A stretch of DNA of 64,000 bases, taken from the NCBI GenBank assembly GCA_017654935.2, contig CM065680.1, positions 32,384,854 through 32,448,853 of the forward strand, read 5' to 3'. The DNA is from Phymorhynchus buccinoides. Taxonomy: Eukaryota; Mollusca; Gastropoda; Neogastropoda; Raphitomidae. Position numbers and translations under genes: made by a program. Each line of letters opens with the position of its first letter. Position 1 is the stretch's first letter. The notes under the pieces were generated by a model. That model saw only the letters and a program-made list of their open reading frames with translations. It was not told the DNA's origin and made no database searches. This document shows, piece by piece, positions 39,001-52,347 of the stretch.

Positions 39001-42000
39001 ATAATAAAAAAATCGATATTTTCAAGTGAAGGGGTTAATTAATTAAAAAAGTAATAATGCATCCTGAATACAATATAGCACGTTATCAGCGAAGGTGTCA
39101 ACCAATGAAAGGGTACAGGTGTGTTGGGATACAGACGATTTTCAGAAAATGGGGAGAGCACTTTCTGAAAATTATCTTGTTTACCTCCATTAAAAACAGT
39201 ATTAGCAACAATGGCGTCGAAGCTTGAAACCGCAGGATGCGAGTCAGCGACTTGCATTTTTTTATAACCAAAACTTAGGGGTGGCCAGTGGCCACAAACT
39301 GATAAAACTTGCAAAATGTGACGTAAAAATTAAATGACATTCTTTTTTAGAATGACGCACGGTGTTAAATGTGCTGTATGTCTGCTCAAAACACGCTCGA
39401 AAGGCTACGAGAGCTGATGGTAGAGTGACTTCCCCTGTTTGACCGATTGATTAGGCAAGATCACTCCCAAGCTGAAATTACTCCCCTTAATTATTTCCAA
39501 ACAATTCCTCATACCTGGGGAGAAAACGAGGGCGACGTGGTCCCCACTGTTGAGCTTGCCCTTCTCCATCAGCATGCAGCCAATGCGCTCCGCCCGCTTG
39601 TGCAGCTGGGAGCACGTCAACGACTGATGCACCTGATTCTGGACACACAGGGGTTTGAATAGACACACAGTTATTATTATAAATACATGGATGCTCCTGG
39701 GAAATTTGAAAAAATCCTGCAAGGGGGCGGCCCCGGCGGAGTGCACAAGCAGCGCGCACACACTCACATTTACTGCTCTTTTTTCACCCCTCTAGACTAG
39801 TACAGGTGCTACATTCCTTTGAATATAGCAAATGCTTATATAGGCCCTTTTTATTGTACAAGTTTGTGTGTGTGTAAGAAATTTGTTGCTTCTCAAATTC
39901 TCATAATCCGGCAATGCCGGCTCTAGGCAATTTAAAAATCCTGCAATTCAGGACATCCTGAAAGAAGGAACATACATGTAAATAATAGTTACATCAACAT
40001 GACATTGAAAGCAGGGGAGAAAAAAAAAGCTTACAGACAACAAGAGTTGTTCTTTTGTAATGAATGTATGAAAGCTCTACCGTCACTTAAGTCAAGACCA
40101 AAGCAAATGTGTAGGAAAATGATACAGTGATTTGAGAAAGGGCAAAGTACATTTTAAAACATGCATAAGACTGGCAGATTTTAAGGAATATTTGTATGTC
40201 CATGAAAGCCTCAGATATAACTTGATATTTGCCAACATCAAATGAAAATATATATTTGTGAAAATATGAATTGGATAGAAATTGACTGTTTACAATAAAT
40301 CTGTTACAATAGAAACTGTACCATTCTCACTTTAAAGTTCACATTAGTTTTATACCGTTCAAACTACCCTTATTTTATAATATTAAATAGTTATACTTGA
40401 AATCTTAAATCAATATTCAGTAACTTAACAGGTCAAATTCAAGCAAAACTGTATTATTTCTATAAATAGTATAATTATATCAAGGGTCTCCTTCAAAAAA
40501 TTTCCATTTGCCTTTTTCAATTTAAAAAAGATTTTGGCAGGCATTCTTCAATATTCTTTACAGAAACTGCAATATGTCTTAACAATCTTATTTCACCCAT
40601 AACCTGAAAAACAATTTTTCCCTACATCGAAGCAAAACGAAAAACAAAACAAACAAAAACCCAGACATGTCCAACCAACACTAAAGTTAAGTGGGATTGC
40701 ACATGCTCACCCTGGAGTTCAGCATGGTGAAAAGAATGTGATCTGGTGTTGTCTGTGACCGCCACCTGAGGATCTCTGTCAGGAACTGATGCTACACACA
40801 CACGCACACACACACACACGCACACACACACACTTTTATTTCAATCCCTGGACCGGCAAAGCTTTCAATTTAATCCTTAATATACCACATACTTGACACA
40901 GTAATAGCTTTTCTGATGATAAAAACAAAAAGGTGATCACGTGTTTCAATAACATCTTTATCTTAGAGGTCAAGATGAATTTTGACCATCTAGGACAATA
41001 ATAGTGCAAAGAAAAAAAAACTGCTAGAGCAATGAATGCAGTTAAATTTAGCATTAAGCCACTAATTTTTCTTCATACGAATTAATTCCAACAATGAAAC
41101 ACAGATGTTTCAAGATACTGAAGGTGGTTCATTGCAATGATAAACATCTTGAAAAAAAGCATTGTGTACAATAGTGATAAAAAGATGCTTTAAACCAGAC
41201 AACACACATGTGTAGACAAAAGGCAGATGAGGACATAAAGATAGTAAGATCCAGAGAATAATATATGTGAGGGCATGCATGGTGATGAGATTCTAAAGCA
41301 TACTTAAGAGTTTCTACAGTGTATGACACAGATGGTCTTTGACCATCACTGAAAACTGCAATCACCATGAAAATATGGAAGAAAGGGAATGGAGCAAAAG
41401 ATATAATTGTATGATTTTTTTCTACCAAATAAAACTCTAATCAATCTGAACGCAACATAAACACTAAAAAATTGAAGGGGAAAAACTAAACCTTTAAAAA
41501 AAAGTTGTTTTATTGTTTGTTTTTACAAACATGTCTTGCTTTTAATTGCTAACACAACCGCGGCTCTTGTATTCTTTTCATTTATATTATAGCATAACAG
41601 GTTATTGTCCTTTTGGCAAGCTGACAGCCAATGCTACTTTTCTGTGGGTGCTAACCTTCCTGCTTTCTGTCTCGTCATCGGACGGTCCCAGGTCTCTGCC
41701 CCGTGCCCAGGCCATGCGGGCTCCTTGCACAATGTTCCCCACATGCACCGCAGACGGCTTGATGTCTGAAACACACAGTGCACAGAAGCCATTGGAACAG
41801 GAATTTGTGAATGAAAAAAGTGGTAACAAAAAGTTAAAGCAGAATAAATAAAACATAATTGAAGGAATCTTGTCTGTAATATTGTGAAGTTGCAGTGCTG
41901 CACTCTAGTAAAAATGCTTCTGTCTGATGTTGTTATACAAGCTGTGGGGCAAAAATAAAACAAAACAAACAAACCAAAGTATTGAGCCAGATCAAAAGCA

Positions 42001-45000
42001 TGCACATGAATCCCTCAATGTTACAGCCTGAAAAGCATGCAACTCTTACACTTACTATATTTGACACAGTACACAATGAAAATAACTGTTTAGATTTCAG
42101 ATTTTCAATTTCTGAATGAAAAATACAGTGGCTGTTTTCATGTTAGTATATTTTTACCCACGGCTTTACAAAACTGGCATTCAGACTTTTAGTTGCTGCC
42201 GGCTAGGCTTCCAGAGGCGGGAAATGCGAATGACTCAACCTCTTGTGGGAAAACAGAGTGGAATTTGTGCTCCGTATGTTTTCAAATGTTCATAATAATA
42301 TGTAATAACTAGAAAGCACTGATACAGCCTAGGTTTTTCCCTCAGTACCACAGATTTATGTGGCATTTTCCTGGTGTAGCCAGTGTTGAAAGTGTGCACA
42401 TATAAGTTCTGAGTCATCTTGTGCTTAAAGTGTGTAGTTAGTTAGGTGAGCAATTTAAATTGAAAGACAACTAGTGTCAGTGTGTAGTTTCTCCACAGCA
42501 CAAAGCAAAGAGGAACACTCTTTACTAGGCTATACTCTTCAAGCCACCAAGCTTGCTGCACTGCTGCGCGCGTGTGTAGTAAGCAAGCTGCCAGCGACCA
42601 AATAGAACTTTGGCTGTAGCAGCCCACTTGTGAAATCCTTGCGTGCTATCTTTGCTCAAAGTCTTGCTACGGTCAAGGAATGGGAGGGAGGGATTGGGGA
42701 AGGAAGGAGATGCTGAGTGGGTTTCACCTATGTGGGACTAAACATCCAAATTGAACGCAATAAATTTATGTAAAATAAACAAATGTTCATAATAATATTA
42801 ATAACTAGAAAGCACTGATACAGCGCTACCTGGTGCCGAAAGCACCTGAGTTTGGCCCTCAGTACTCCAAGTTCCCCTGTCTTGTCAAAGGGGCAATACT
42901 CTGGATTGCTTTTTTTGTCAAACACCTGGAGTTGCTTCCCTTGGACCATTTTGGCAACATTTGAATGTTAGTGCTTGAACAAAAAACCGTTCAAGGTCAA
43001 GGTCAGCAGCTATATATATGGTTTTTTTTACAGAACCCTCCCTGTATAATACACCACCACACAAAATTTGAAGCAATTCTGTTTACTGGTTCATGAAATA
43101 CGGCTCAGAAATGAAATATATAGCCCAAAGTGTACTCTTTTGCTTGTACACTTTGGGCTATATATTTTACTTTCTAATGATTCATTATTTGTTTGCCTTT
43201 AATGTTCTTGTCATCAATGTAAAGCGCACTTATCACTGTAAAGTGCACATGTATGAACCTGTGTACAGTAAAGTTCATATTTGCTCAATCTTCCACATTT
43301 TTTCCCCCTTCGCCCTCATATCAGTACAGATGTTGAGTAGATGTATGTTACCTGGATGGACCTCTCTGGGCTTGGGCAGGTTGGTGACACAGGTGTGAGG
43401 ACACATCAGCACGTTGGCTGGGTGAAGGGACCCATCCATGAACTTCTTCTTGGTCTCGTACAGGTGAATTCCACCCAATGGAGTCTGTCACAGCACAACA
43501 ACGGTTAGAAGAAAAAGCTAGTCAGACTTTCCATCCTTTAGGAAGAAAGAGCAAAGCTGTAATTTAGACACCCCCTTTCAAATTTTTGCATTGAAAATGC
43601 TTGCCAAGAAGCAAAATTCTGTGGTTCTCAGGAAAGGAATAGGATCAGCTTAGGATTATTGTCATGAAACTGAAAGAACCAGATTTTGAGACAGAAAGTT
43701 GTAAACATGTGGAGTGTGTCTAAACTACAACTTAGCTGAAGAATATACTTCTGATCTCGTTACTTGGAGAATGATTGTATTCATAGCAGCCTATCACAGG
43801 ATTGTCCATAGTGATACACAAGCAAAACAATATTCTCTCTTCTTGTGGGCTGGAAACAAAACTAGTTTGGGAAGAAACAACTACGCAAAAAGGCTGATTT
43901 TAACTTTGTTATAAATGACACCATGATAAAAAACACACACACAAAAACAGGGAATCTAGATCATACATAAAGCCAAACCAAAATTGACTAAACTGGCTCC
44001 TAAAACAGGACATACAAAGCAGCTAAAAAACCAAAAAAGGATAATGACGTAATGTGCATCAGAATTTAGCTCTGCATGGTTCTTAGAACATGTACAGACC
44101 GGTAGATGGAGAGAGAAAAGAAAGAAAAGCACACATAATGTAAATGACGAAGAAGTCAATATGTACTGGGAAACACATGTGCAGAAGCATTCTGTTGCAA
44201 CATAAGGTAGTATTTATGTGACAGGCCGCAATCAGGATGGCTACCAATAAAGCTCTAATAAAAAAAAAACCACCTTTGTTAATACTACTACTACTAATAA
44301 TGGGAATTTATATAGCGCTCTTTCTCACATGAGCTCAGTGCACTTTACATTGATAACAAGAACATTAAGGGCAAACAAATAATGAATCATTAGTACACAC
44401 ACACATGTGCGCGCAATATGTTAATACATGCAGAAAGTTTGATTACCTTGGGCAGGTAATTTGGGGGAACGAGGGCCAGACAATAAACCCCCACTTGGTG
44501 AATACTGTCCACAGCCTGAAGCACCCGACTCATCCACTGAAAACTCTGTACACAAATAATATAGGAACACACACACACACAACATTAAGGCATATACCAA
44601 ACTATATTATGGCAAGTACAAACTCACTCACTTTAACCCTTTCACCGCCAATGTCGCATTTTAGCACCACAATGGAACACCCAAGTCACTAAAAGGCATC
44701 AAATCAGGGCCTGTTATCCAAAGACCCTATTTTCTTAATTTTTTGGGAGGTAAGGATAGGCCTAATGGCATACATGTCACAGAGGAATTCACAATATTGT
44801 ATATTATATATTTTTTTCTCTACCCAGTTAAGATTAATGGTATTTTGGGCTGAAAACTGGCTGGCGGCAAAAGGGTTAAGGAAAGATTACATTCCAGCAA
44901 ACGCAAGAAAAGAAGGCTTCAAATTCATCCAGAATGTATGCTTACATTCATTAAAAAAAAAAAAGGTCAACTACAACTACAAAAAATATGAATAATATTT

Positions 45001-48000
45001 TCTAAAAAGCCATGTTTCCGAAAAATCACTGCTATTTTTTTTAAAGGAAAGTAAAGAAAAGAACGGAGGCTACCTCTTCTTCCGTGCAGTCTGGTCTCTG
45101 TTCAGCTATGATGCAGATCCTCTCATCTCTCAACACACGAATAGAAAACACTGCAATTCTGCACACACAAAAACACAAGAAACACACGTCATGACCAGCA
45201 ATTTTCAAAACTTTGGATCATATTACACAGAAAAACACTCACATGGCATACACTACATAACAATCTCTTTCTGACCTTCCATTCTGAAAGTTAGAAAGCA
45301 GGAAAATTTACAAAATTCTTCTTCTGTGTTCCCAGGCCATATGGCCATAATGGGTGAGGTGCATATATGTCCAGTTTTCAGTTTTCACTGGTCTTCCCAT
45401 CATATTCAGCTGACACATTCCGATTTTGGAGGATGTACAAATTAATTATTCTAAAACTCTTGTGGTGGTCGACCAAGGCATTTTTTCGAAGTGTAGTTTT
45501 CTAACCAAGGCAAACTGTGAGCTTTGATAACCCACCTTCCTCTGTAGATGAACTTCATGGGTTCCACAGCCAGCATGGTGTAGAAGTGTAGTTTTCAAAC
45601 CAAGGCAAACTGTGAGCTTTGATCATGGGTTCCACAGCCAGCACGGTGTAGAAGTGTAGTTTTCTAACCAAGGCAAACTGTGAGCTTTGATAACCCACCT
45701 TCCTCTGTAGATGAACTTCATGGGTTCCACAGCCAGCACGGTGTAGAAGTGTAGTTTTCTAACCAAGGCAAACTGTGAGCTTTGATAACCCACCTTCACT
45801 GTAGATGAACTTCATGGGTTCAGAAGTGTAGTTTTCTAACCAAGGCAAACTGTGAGCTTTCATAACCCACCTTCCTCTGTAGATGAACTTCATGGGTTCC
45901 ACAGCCAGCACAGTGGCGATGATGTCGTCAGTGTTGTGTCGGCGGTTGGACACCTGCATCAGCCCTTCCTTGCTCCCACACACAAACACCAGGCCTCCCT
46001 GCACATACACACACACATGCACACCACCACAGACACACATAGAGACAGAGACACAGACATAAATCTTCTGTTAAAACTTATTCTTGTCTACAAGGCACTT
46101 AAACAAGTCAAAATGCACATGTGTGTGTGGATCTGTGTGCAAGCTTTTAGAGCTTTGAAGCAAACAAAGTAAAAGAGAACACAAACAAAAAGCGAACTTA
46201 TGGAGAACTGAATGTTCATACATAGCATAAGTGACAAGTTTTGGTGCCTCACACTCCTTCTTTCCTTTCCATTAAGCAACCGCAATCAATCACTGATCGC
46301 TGATTCTGTCACTGAAATTCCAGGGGATCTACAGAAAATTACATACACATACACAATCACATTCACTTCCTTCTGCAAAGGCATCTTTCCCTCTGTTACT
46401 TAATGATTTTTTTTGAACTGTACATAGTTTATAAGGTGATACAATGTTTGTTGTCGTTGTTGTTGATGTTGACTTTCCCTGGCTAAAAGACTCCAGGGAT
46501 AATCTCAACAGCGGAAGCACTTGAACACTATGGTACAAGTGCATCAGCTACGGATGAGAACATTACGTGTGTGACCATCTTTGATTACCCCGTCACACGG
46601 GCAGGATTTTGGAGACTGATAATATTATGCTAGGAGCTTGTCATGGCTAAAGACAATCCCTGCATAACTATACATAGCATAACATTTTGATGTAGCCTTG
46701 GTGTTCCAGCGTATGTCAATTTGTTTGACACAGCCTTAAGCCAAGTTGGATACAATGTTTAAAGAACAAACCCCTTTTTATAAAGAACAAAGTACATCAA
46801 ATAACGTTTGAACACACTATCAAAAGACGCAAGTCTCTAATAAAGACACAGAAGTGCCAGCATATCCGTCAGCCACTGACCGGTCCGAGGAATCCAATGA
46901 GGCCGGTCCTGACATAGAGCTTGTCCCCCAGGGGCCTGCCGTCTGCCATGAGGGGCTGGATCTGGAAGGTGGTGATGGTGATGCCCTGCAGCCCCCAGTA
47001 GCTGGTGCCTGTGTAGCCCGAGCACACGCACAGCTCGCCCACCTCGTCCGTCTTGCACAGATAGGGGGCCCCGTCCAGCTTGGTTACCACCATCAGGGCT
47101 GGAGCACACATAGAGGAAAACAGCCTTCATCATCGCACTGCTTTGCCTGTTCCGTTTGACAATCTGGATCTGGATTTGGATCTGGATCATGTACGTTGTA
47201 GGAGCCTATGAAGGCTATATACACAACGGATTTGGAGAGCGCATTTAGAGTTAAAATTGATGCCTTGATGGTAATGACACAAAAGATTTGAAGATTCTGT
47301 CTTGATGTTAATCATCTTTGAAACTTTGTGGGCAGACAATTGCAAGTTTCGTTTTGGATAAAGGACTGCTCTGTGTCACTGGTTGGCACTCAAGCATATC
47401 ATCTTGATCTTATTTCGATTATGCTGGCAAGGGTCACACGGCACACAAATTCCCCACATTCTGACTGCTTTTAGTCTTCCCCAGAGAGGTATTTGTTTCA
47501 AGTTATTTCCTTCCACGTTGACAAGTATTCTTTTCATTGATTGTTGTTAGGAATGGGGAAGACCTTACAAGTGGCATACTACAACAAAAGGGATAAAAAC
47601 TTTGGATTGGTGTAAATCGGTGATGAGTTCTAAAAATAGGCATGAACTAAAAGCAGTTGAATCTGGGTGCTGTGGTCAAAATTAGGACATAGCACCAGCT
47701 GAAGGAAAATTATCATTGATTGCACTAATTCTCCTGATCATACACACACACCCACAGAGTTCATTGACAGGTTTGTTGTTGTTGTTGTTTGTTGTGACTT
47801 GTCTTACCATGGCTTAAAAACCCCAGGGATCATCCCAACAGCCGAAGCACTAGAACACTATGGCACAAATGCACCAGCTAGGGATGAGAACATTACGTGT
47901 GTGATCGTTTTTGATTACCCCACCACGTGGGCAGCCACACTCCGACTCCGGAGGATCATTGACAGGTAATAACAGGTGTTGACTGTGCGCAAAGCTGACC

Positions 48001-50400
48001 TCCGGGCATGACCTGACCGCAGTCCTGCAGAGTGAGGGAGGTGAGGCTGTTCTCGCTGTCCACCCGCACCACCCCGTAGCTCAGGCCCTGCATCGACAGG
48101 ATGCCGCGCCCCGTCGCGCTGCTGCTCGTCTTGCCTGGTCTGTCACCAAAATCAATCCACTTCTTACATGGGTGCAACTACACAAAATGAAAACACCTAA
48201 AAGGCCGGGGTCCAGGGGTAATGTCCCCCTGCAGCTGAAGCAAAATCAATCCACTTCTTACATGGGTGCAACTACACAAAATGAAAACACCTAAAAGGCC
48301 GGGGTCCAGGGGTAATGTCCCCCTGCAGCTGAAGCAAAATCAATCCACTTCTTACATGGGTGCAACTACACAAAATGAAAAAAACTAAAAGGCCGGGGTC
48401 CAGGGGTAATGTCCCCCTGCAGCTGAAGCAAAATCAATCCACTTCTTACAAGGGTGCAACTACACAAAATGAAAAAAAAACTGAAAGGCCGGGGTCCAGG
48501 GGTAATGTCCCCCTGCAGCTGAAGCAAAATCAATCCACTTCTTACATGGGTGCAACTACACAAAATGAAAAAACCTAAAAGGCCGGGGTCCAGGGGTAAT
48601 GTCCCCCTGCAGCTGAAGCAAAATCAATCCACTTCTTACATGCTTACATGGGTGCAACTACACAAAATGAAAAAAACTAAAAGGCCGGGGTCCAGGGGTA
48701 ATGTCCCCCTGCAGCTGAAGCAAAATCAATCCACTTCTTACATGCTTACATGGGTGCAACTACACAAAATGAAAAAAACTAAAAGGCCGGGGTCCAGGGG
48801 TAATGTCCCCCTGCAGCTGAAGCAAAATCAATCCACTTCTTACATGGGTGCAACTACACAAAATGAAAAAAACTAAAAGGCCGGGGTCCAGGGGTAATGT
48901 CCCCCTGCAGCTGAAGCAAAACTTGATTTATTAAGGTATTTTAGTTCGCCTTTTCCACAATTTATACAAATACTTATCTTAAAGTGTTTGAAAAATACAG
49001 TAGACACACAAAGATCTTGTTTCAATATAAAATGTAAAAAAAAACCACTGATAAAACCGCGATATTTCGGTATATTCTTACACCTTCGACGGGCAAAGCA
49101 CCAGGGCAACTAAAACAGCCTTTAAAATACAGTGGTACACAATACAAAATTATGATCAAAACTCATAAAAGCAAACACGAAGCAAACAAGCAAGGAAGGT
49201 GAGTTTTGCACAAGCTCTTAAACATAAAAAAATCACTGTGATTAGAAGCTAACCCACAAAACCAGAATTTGAAAAGATCTTGTTTGACACATTTAAAAAA
49301 AAGGAACTTCATATTCTAGTAAAATTCAAAAACAGGAAATCCTTGTATACCAGGAAAAGTTGCACCCATGTGCTTAGGTTATGTAGCATCCATTAAACTC
49401 ATGCTTCATCATTATAAATCATGTAAACATTCACATGAAATTTGATCAAACTCCAGAAAAATATTGGTTTCTTATCAGTTTCATTATTTCATACAATTCA
49501 GCGAAAAGCAAGGTTTGATCAGATATCCAATCTGTAACAATAGCATTGCATTCAAGATGAATTCAAAATGTATTTGCAAACAGAAGTAAAAATAGCCACA
49601 ATATCCTGACTAGAAGTCGATTAAAATCAAAACTTTATTCAAGCAATTGTGCTAAAAGTAAATATTCCGGCTAAAATATGAGCTGAGCCTTGAAGACTTA
49701 AAAACAAAAAACATGGCCAACACACATTTGTTTGGATAATCAAATTAAGTGGAACATTAAAAAACAAACCACAAGAAATCCAAAGTGCTTTTGATTGAAT
49801 ATTTCCAAACACTTATTAATGAGAAAATGTCCCCAAAAATCCTGCACTTTAAGACATAAAAAAGTAACCAGGCACCTTCGTATAGAGACAGTGAGGGCCT
49901 CAGAGGAACAGGCACAGGGGCAGATGGCTTCAGGCCGCAGCCCCTTGGACTGGAAAGCACTTAGGAATGAATCACATGAGGTCAGGGACCCTGCAAAGAA
50001 ACACAATTGTGGATCTGTGTCAGCGCTTTGATCTTGCAGACCTTATGAATAGGGACCATTTCTTTATTTTTTCGCAGAAATTATACTTCCCTAGCCTCAA
50101 ATGGTACCACGTGACATTACAAAATTGAGAGAATTACATAAGTCATTCCCAAGAATTGGCTTGTTTTTACAACCCCCCAACCCCCCCCCCCAACAAATGC
50201 TTTGTTTTTTCACCAGCATATCTCCCCCATTTGATTTTCCCCAGCTTCCCCCTCTCTCTCTCTCTCTCTTGTAGACTGACATGGGTTTGCTCCATCAGCA
50301 ATCAGCAGCAGACGCAGAGAGGTGAAGTTGATGTCCTTGTGGTCTTTCTGAGCCAGCAGACCCCAGTGCATGTCCCGAGACTTCACCACCGCTACTGAGG

Positions 50401-50467
<67 letters not shown>

Positions 50468-51519
50468 CACACACACGCACACACACAGCATTCAGGAACA
50501 TCAGCATGACATACACACATATATACTAACCCCAAAATAACTCATCTTATCTGTCTTTAAGGTGAGCCACACACATGTCAAAATGGTATGATATGACATA
50601 TAAATAAAGCGCAGACAGACCTGTATAACAGTTTAAATCAGCCAAGCCTTAATAAAAAACATAATACAAAAAAGTAAAGAATTTTTAACCCTAAGGTTGC
50701 AGAGAACAATGCAAAAAGATTTATCAGGTTTCACCAACAATGAACCCTTTCACCGCCAGCCATATTTGAGCCAAACAATTCCATTAAATTTACTTGGCTA
50801 CAGAAAAGATTTTGTCTGCAATATTGTGGGATTTCTCTGTGACACATTTAGAAATGGGTCAATCCTTACTGCCCAAATTTAGGAACACAATATCATTGAA
50901 AAATAGACCCTGATTTCAAGAGTTGTAGTGACATGGCTGTTAAATCATTGTGGAGTAAAAATGCGACATTGGCGGTGAAAGGGTTAAGCATAATCTAAGA
51001 ATATGAACTATCTGGTTAACCGTGCAAAGAAACTCTAGGGAGAGCTGACAACAGAGGGTCTTTAGAGAAGAAGCCCCCTTGATCAAGTGCTGCAGCCCTG
51101 AATTCCTCACAGAGAATATGAATTTTCTGGTTCATAGCATAAAACATGTGCAACGTTTACTTTTTAAAACTCTTCTAGCCCCATGTATATAATTCGACGT
51201 TCTTGGTTGTCAGTTGCATCTCAACCGACAGGAGGGGAGTAAAAAAAAATTTGTTTAGTGACTGTGCATGCGTTGCTTTAATAATAATTAAGGATATTTG
51301 AATAGCGCTCTACTCCCTTTGCAGGGAGCTCAGAGTGCTTTACATCAATATTAAAATAAACACTAAAACACAATGAATGCGCATACACATGAATACACAT
51401 ACAATACACAATGAACATTGCAGATAAGGACTAAATGCATATGAATAGCATAAACACAGATATCATATTAGGCGCAAAGAATAAAATACAGTATCTTCAA
51501 TGTCAACACACACACACAC

Positions 51520-51556
<37 letters not shown>

Positions 51557-52278
51557 ACGTACACACAGACACATCCATGCCCCCTCCACACACACACAAT
51601 TTAAGTCAATATAACCACGGTAAGCTGTTAGTGATAGGATGTTTCAAACACGTTTTTAAGAGAGGTTTTGAAAGACTGGAGAGAGGAAGAGTGGCGAACT
51701 TTAACAGAAGGAAGTCATGTAAGCTATAAAAATAGACAAACAATGGCAGGGTACTTGGCAGTGAAGGTCCTTGCATTTTGTAGGAATGTAGAGTGATGTC
51801 TTGGGCGAATACATTCGCCAATGGTGCTAGAAGAGTTAATTTATTTCTATGTGTTCATCAATACAATAACAATTTCATAGGGAACATTTTACAACTTACA
51901 GTTACACACAAGTGCTTTTTGACTTCACAGAGAAATAACTACGCATTGTTTTCCTTCAATTCAAAAATGTTTAACAAACTGACTAATGGCATATACACTG
52001 AACACAACAAAGTAAATAAAACTGATCATGAACGGCTTGCTCATTGCACAGACCTTTATATTTGGTGACCATTTTCATCCACGATGCTGGGTCAATCTTC
52101 ATGAGGGAGTAAGGAATAAATATGGTGTGTATGCCGTTGAACACGCTCTGCAAGCACACATTGCACACATCCCCCATCAATAGGCACCACAACATGTTGC
52201 CATGCTGGAAAACATGCTGTCGTAAGTTGTAAGTCATCACTTTACAGAACCAAAATCTGAATGCCTCATATTTGAACA

Positions 52279-52347
<69 letters not shown>

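Noticed and set aside
43114..43167. MicroRNA precursor
   Set aside because: A perfect 22-bp stem with nothing outside it lacks the longer imperfect stem of a pre-miRNA.
48139..48177. Extension of exon W13 upstream to CKKWIDFGD
   Set aside because: Phase from W12 and family alignment (IRRPG) require the acceptor at 48140; the upstream residues are intron.
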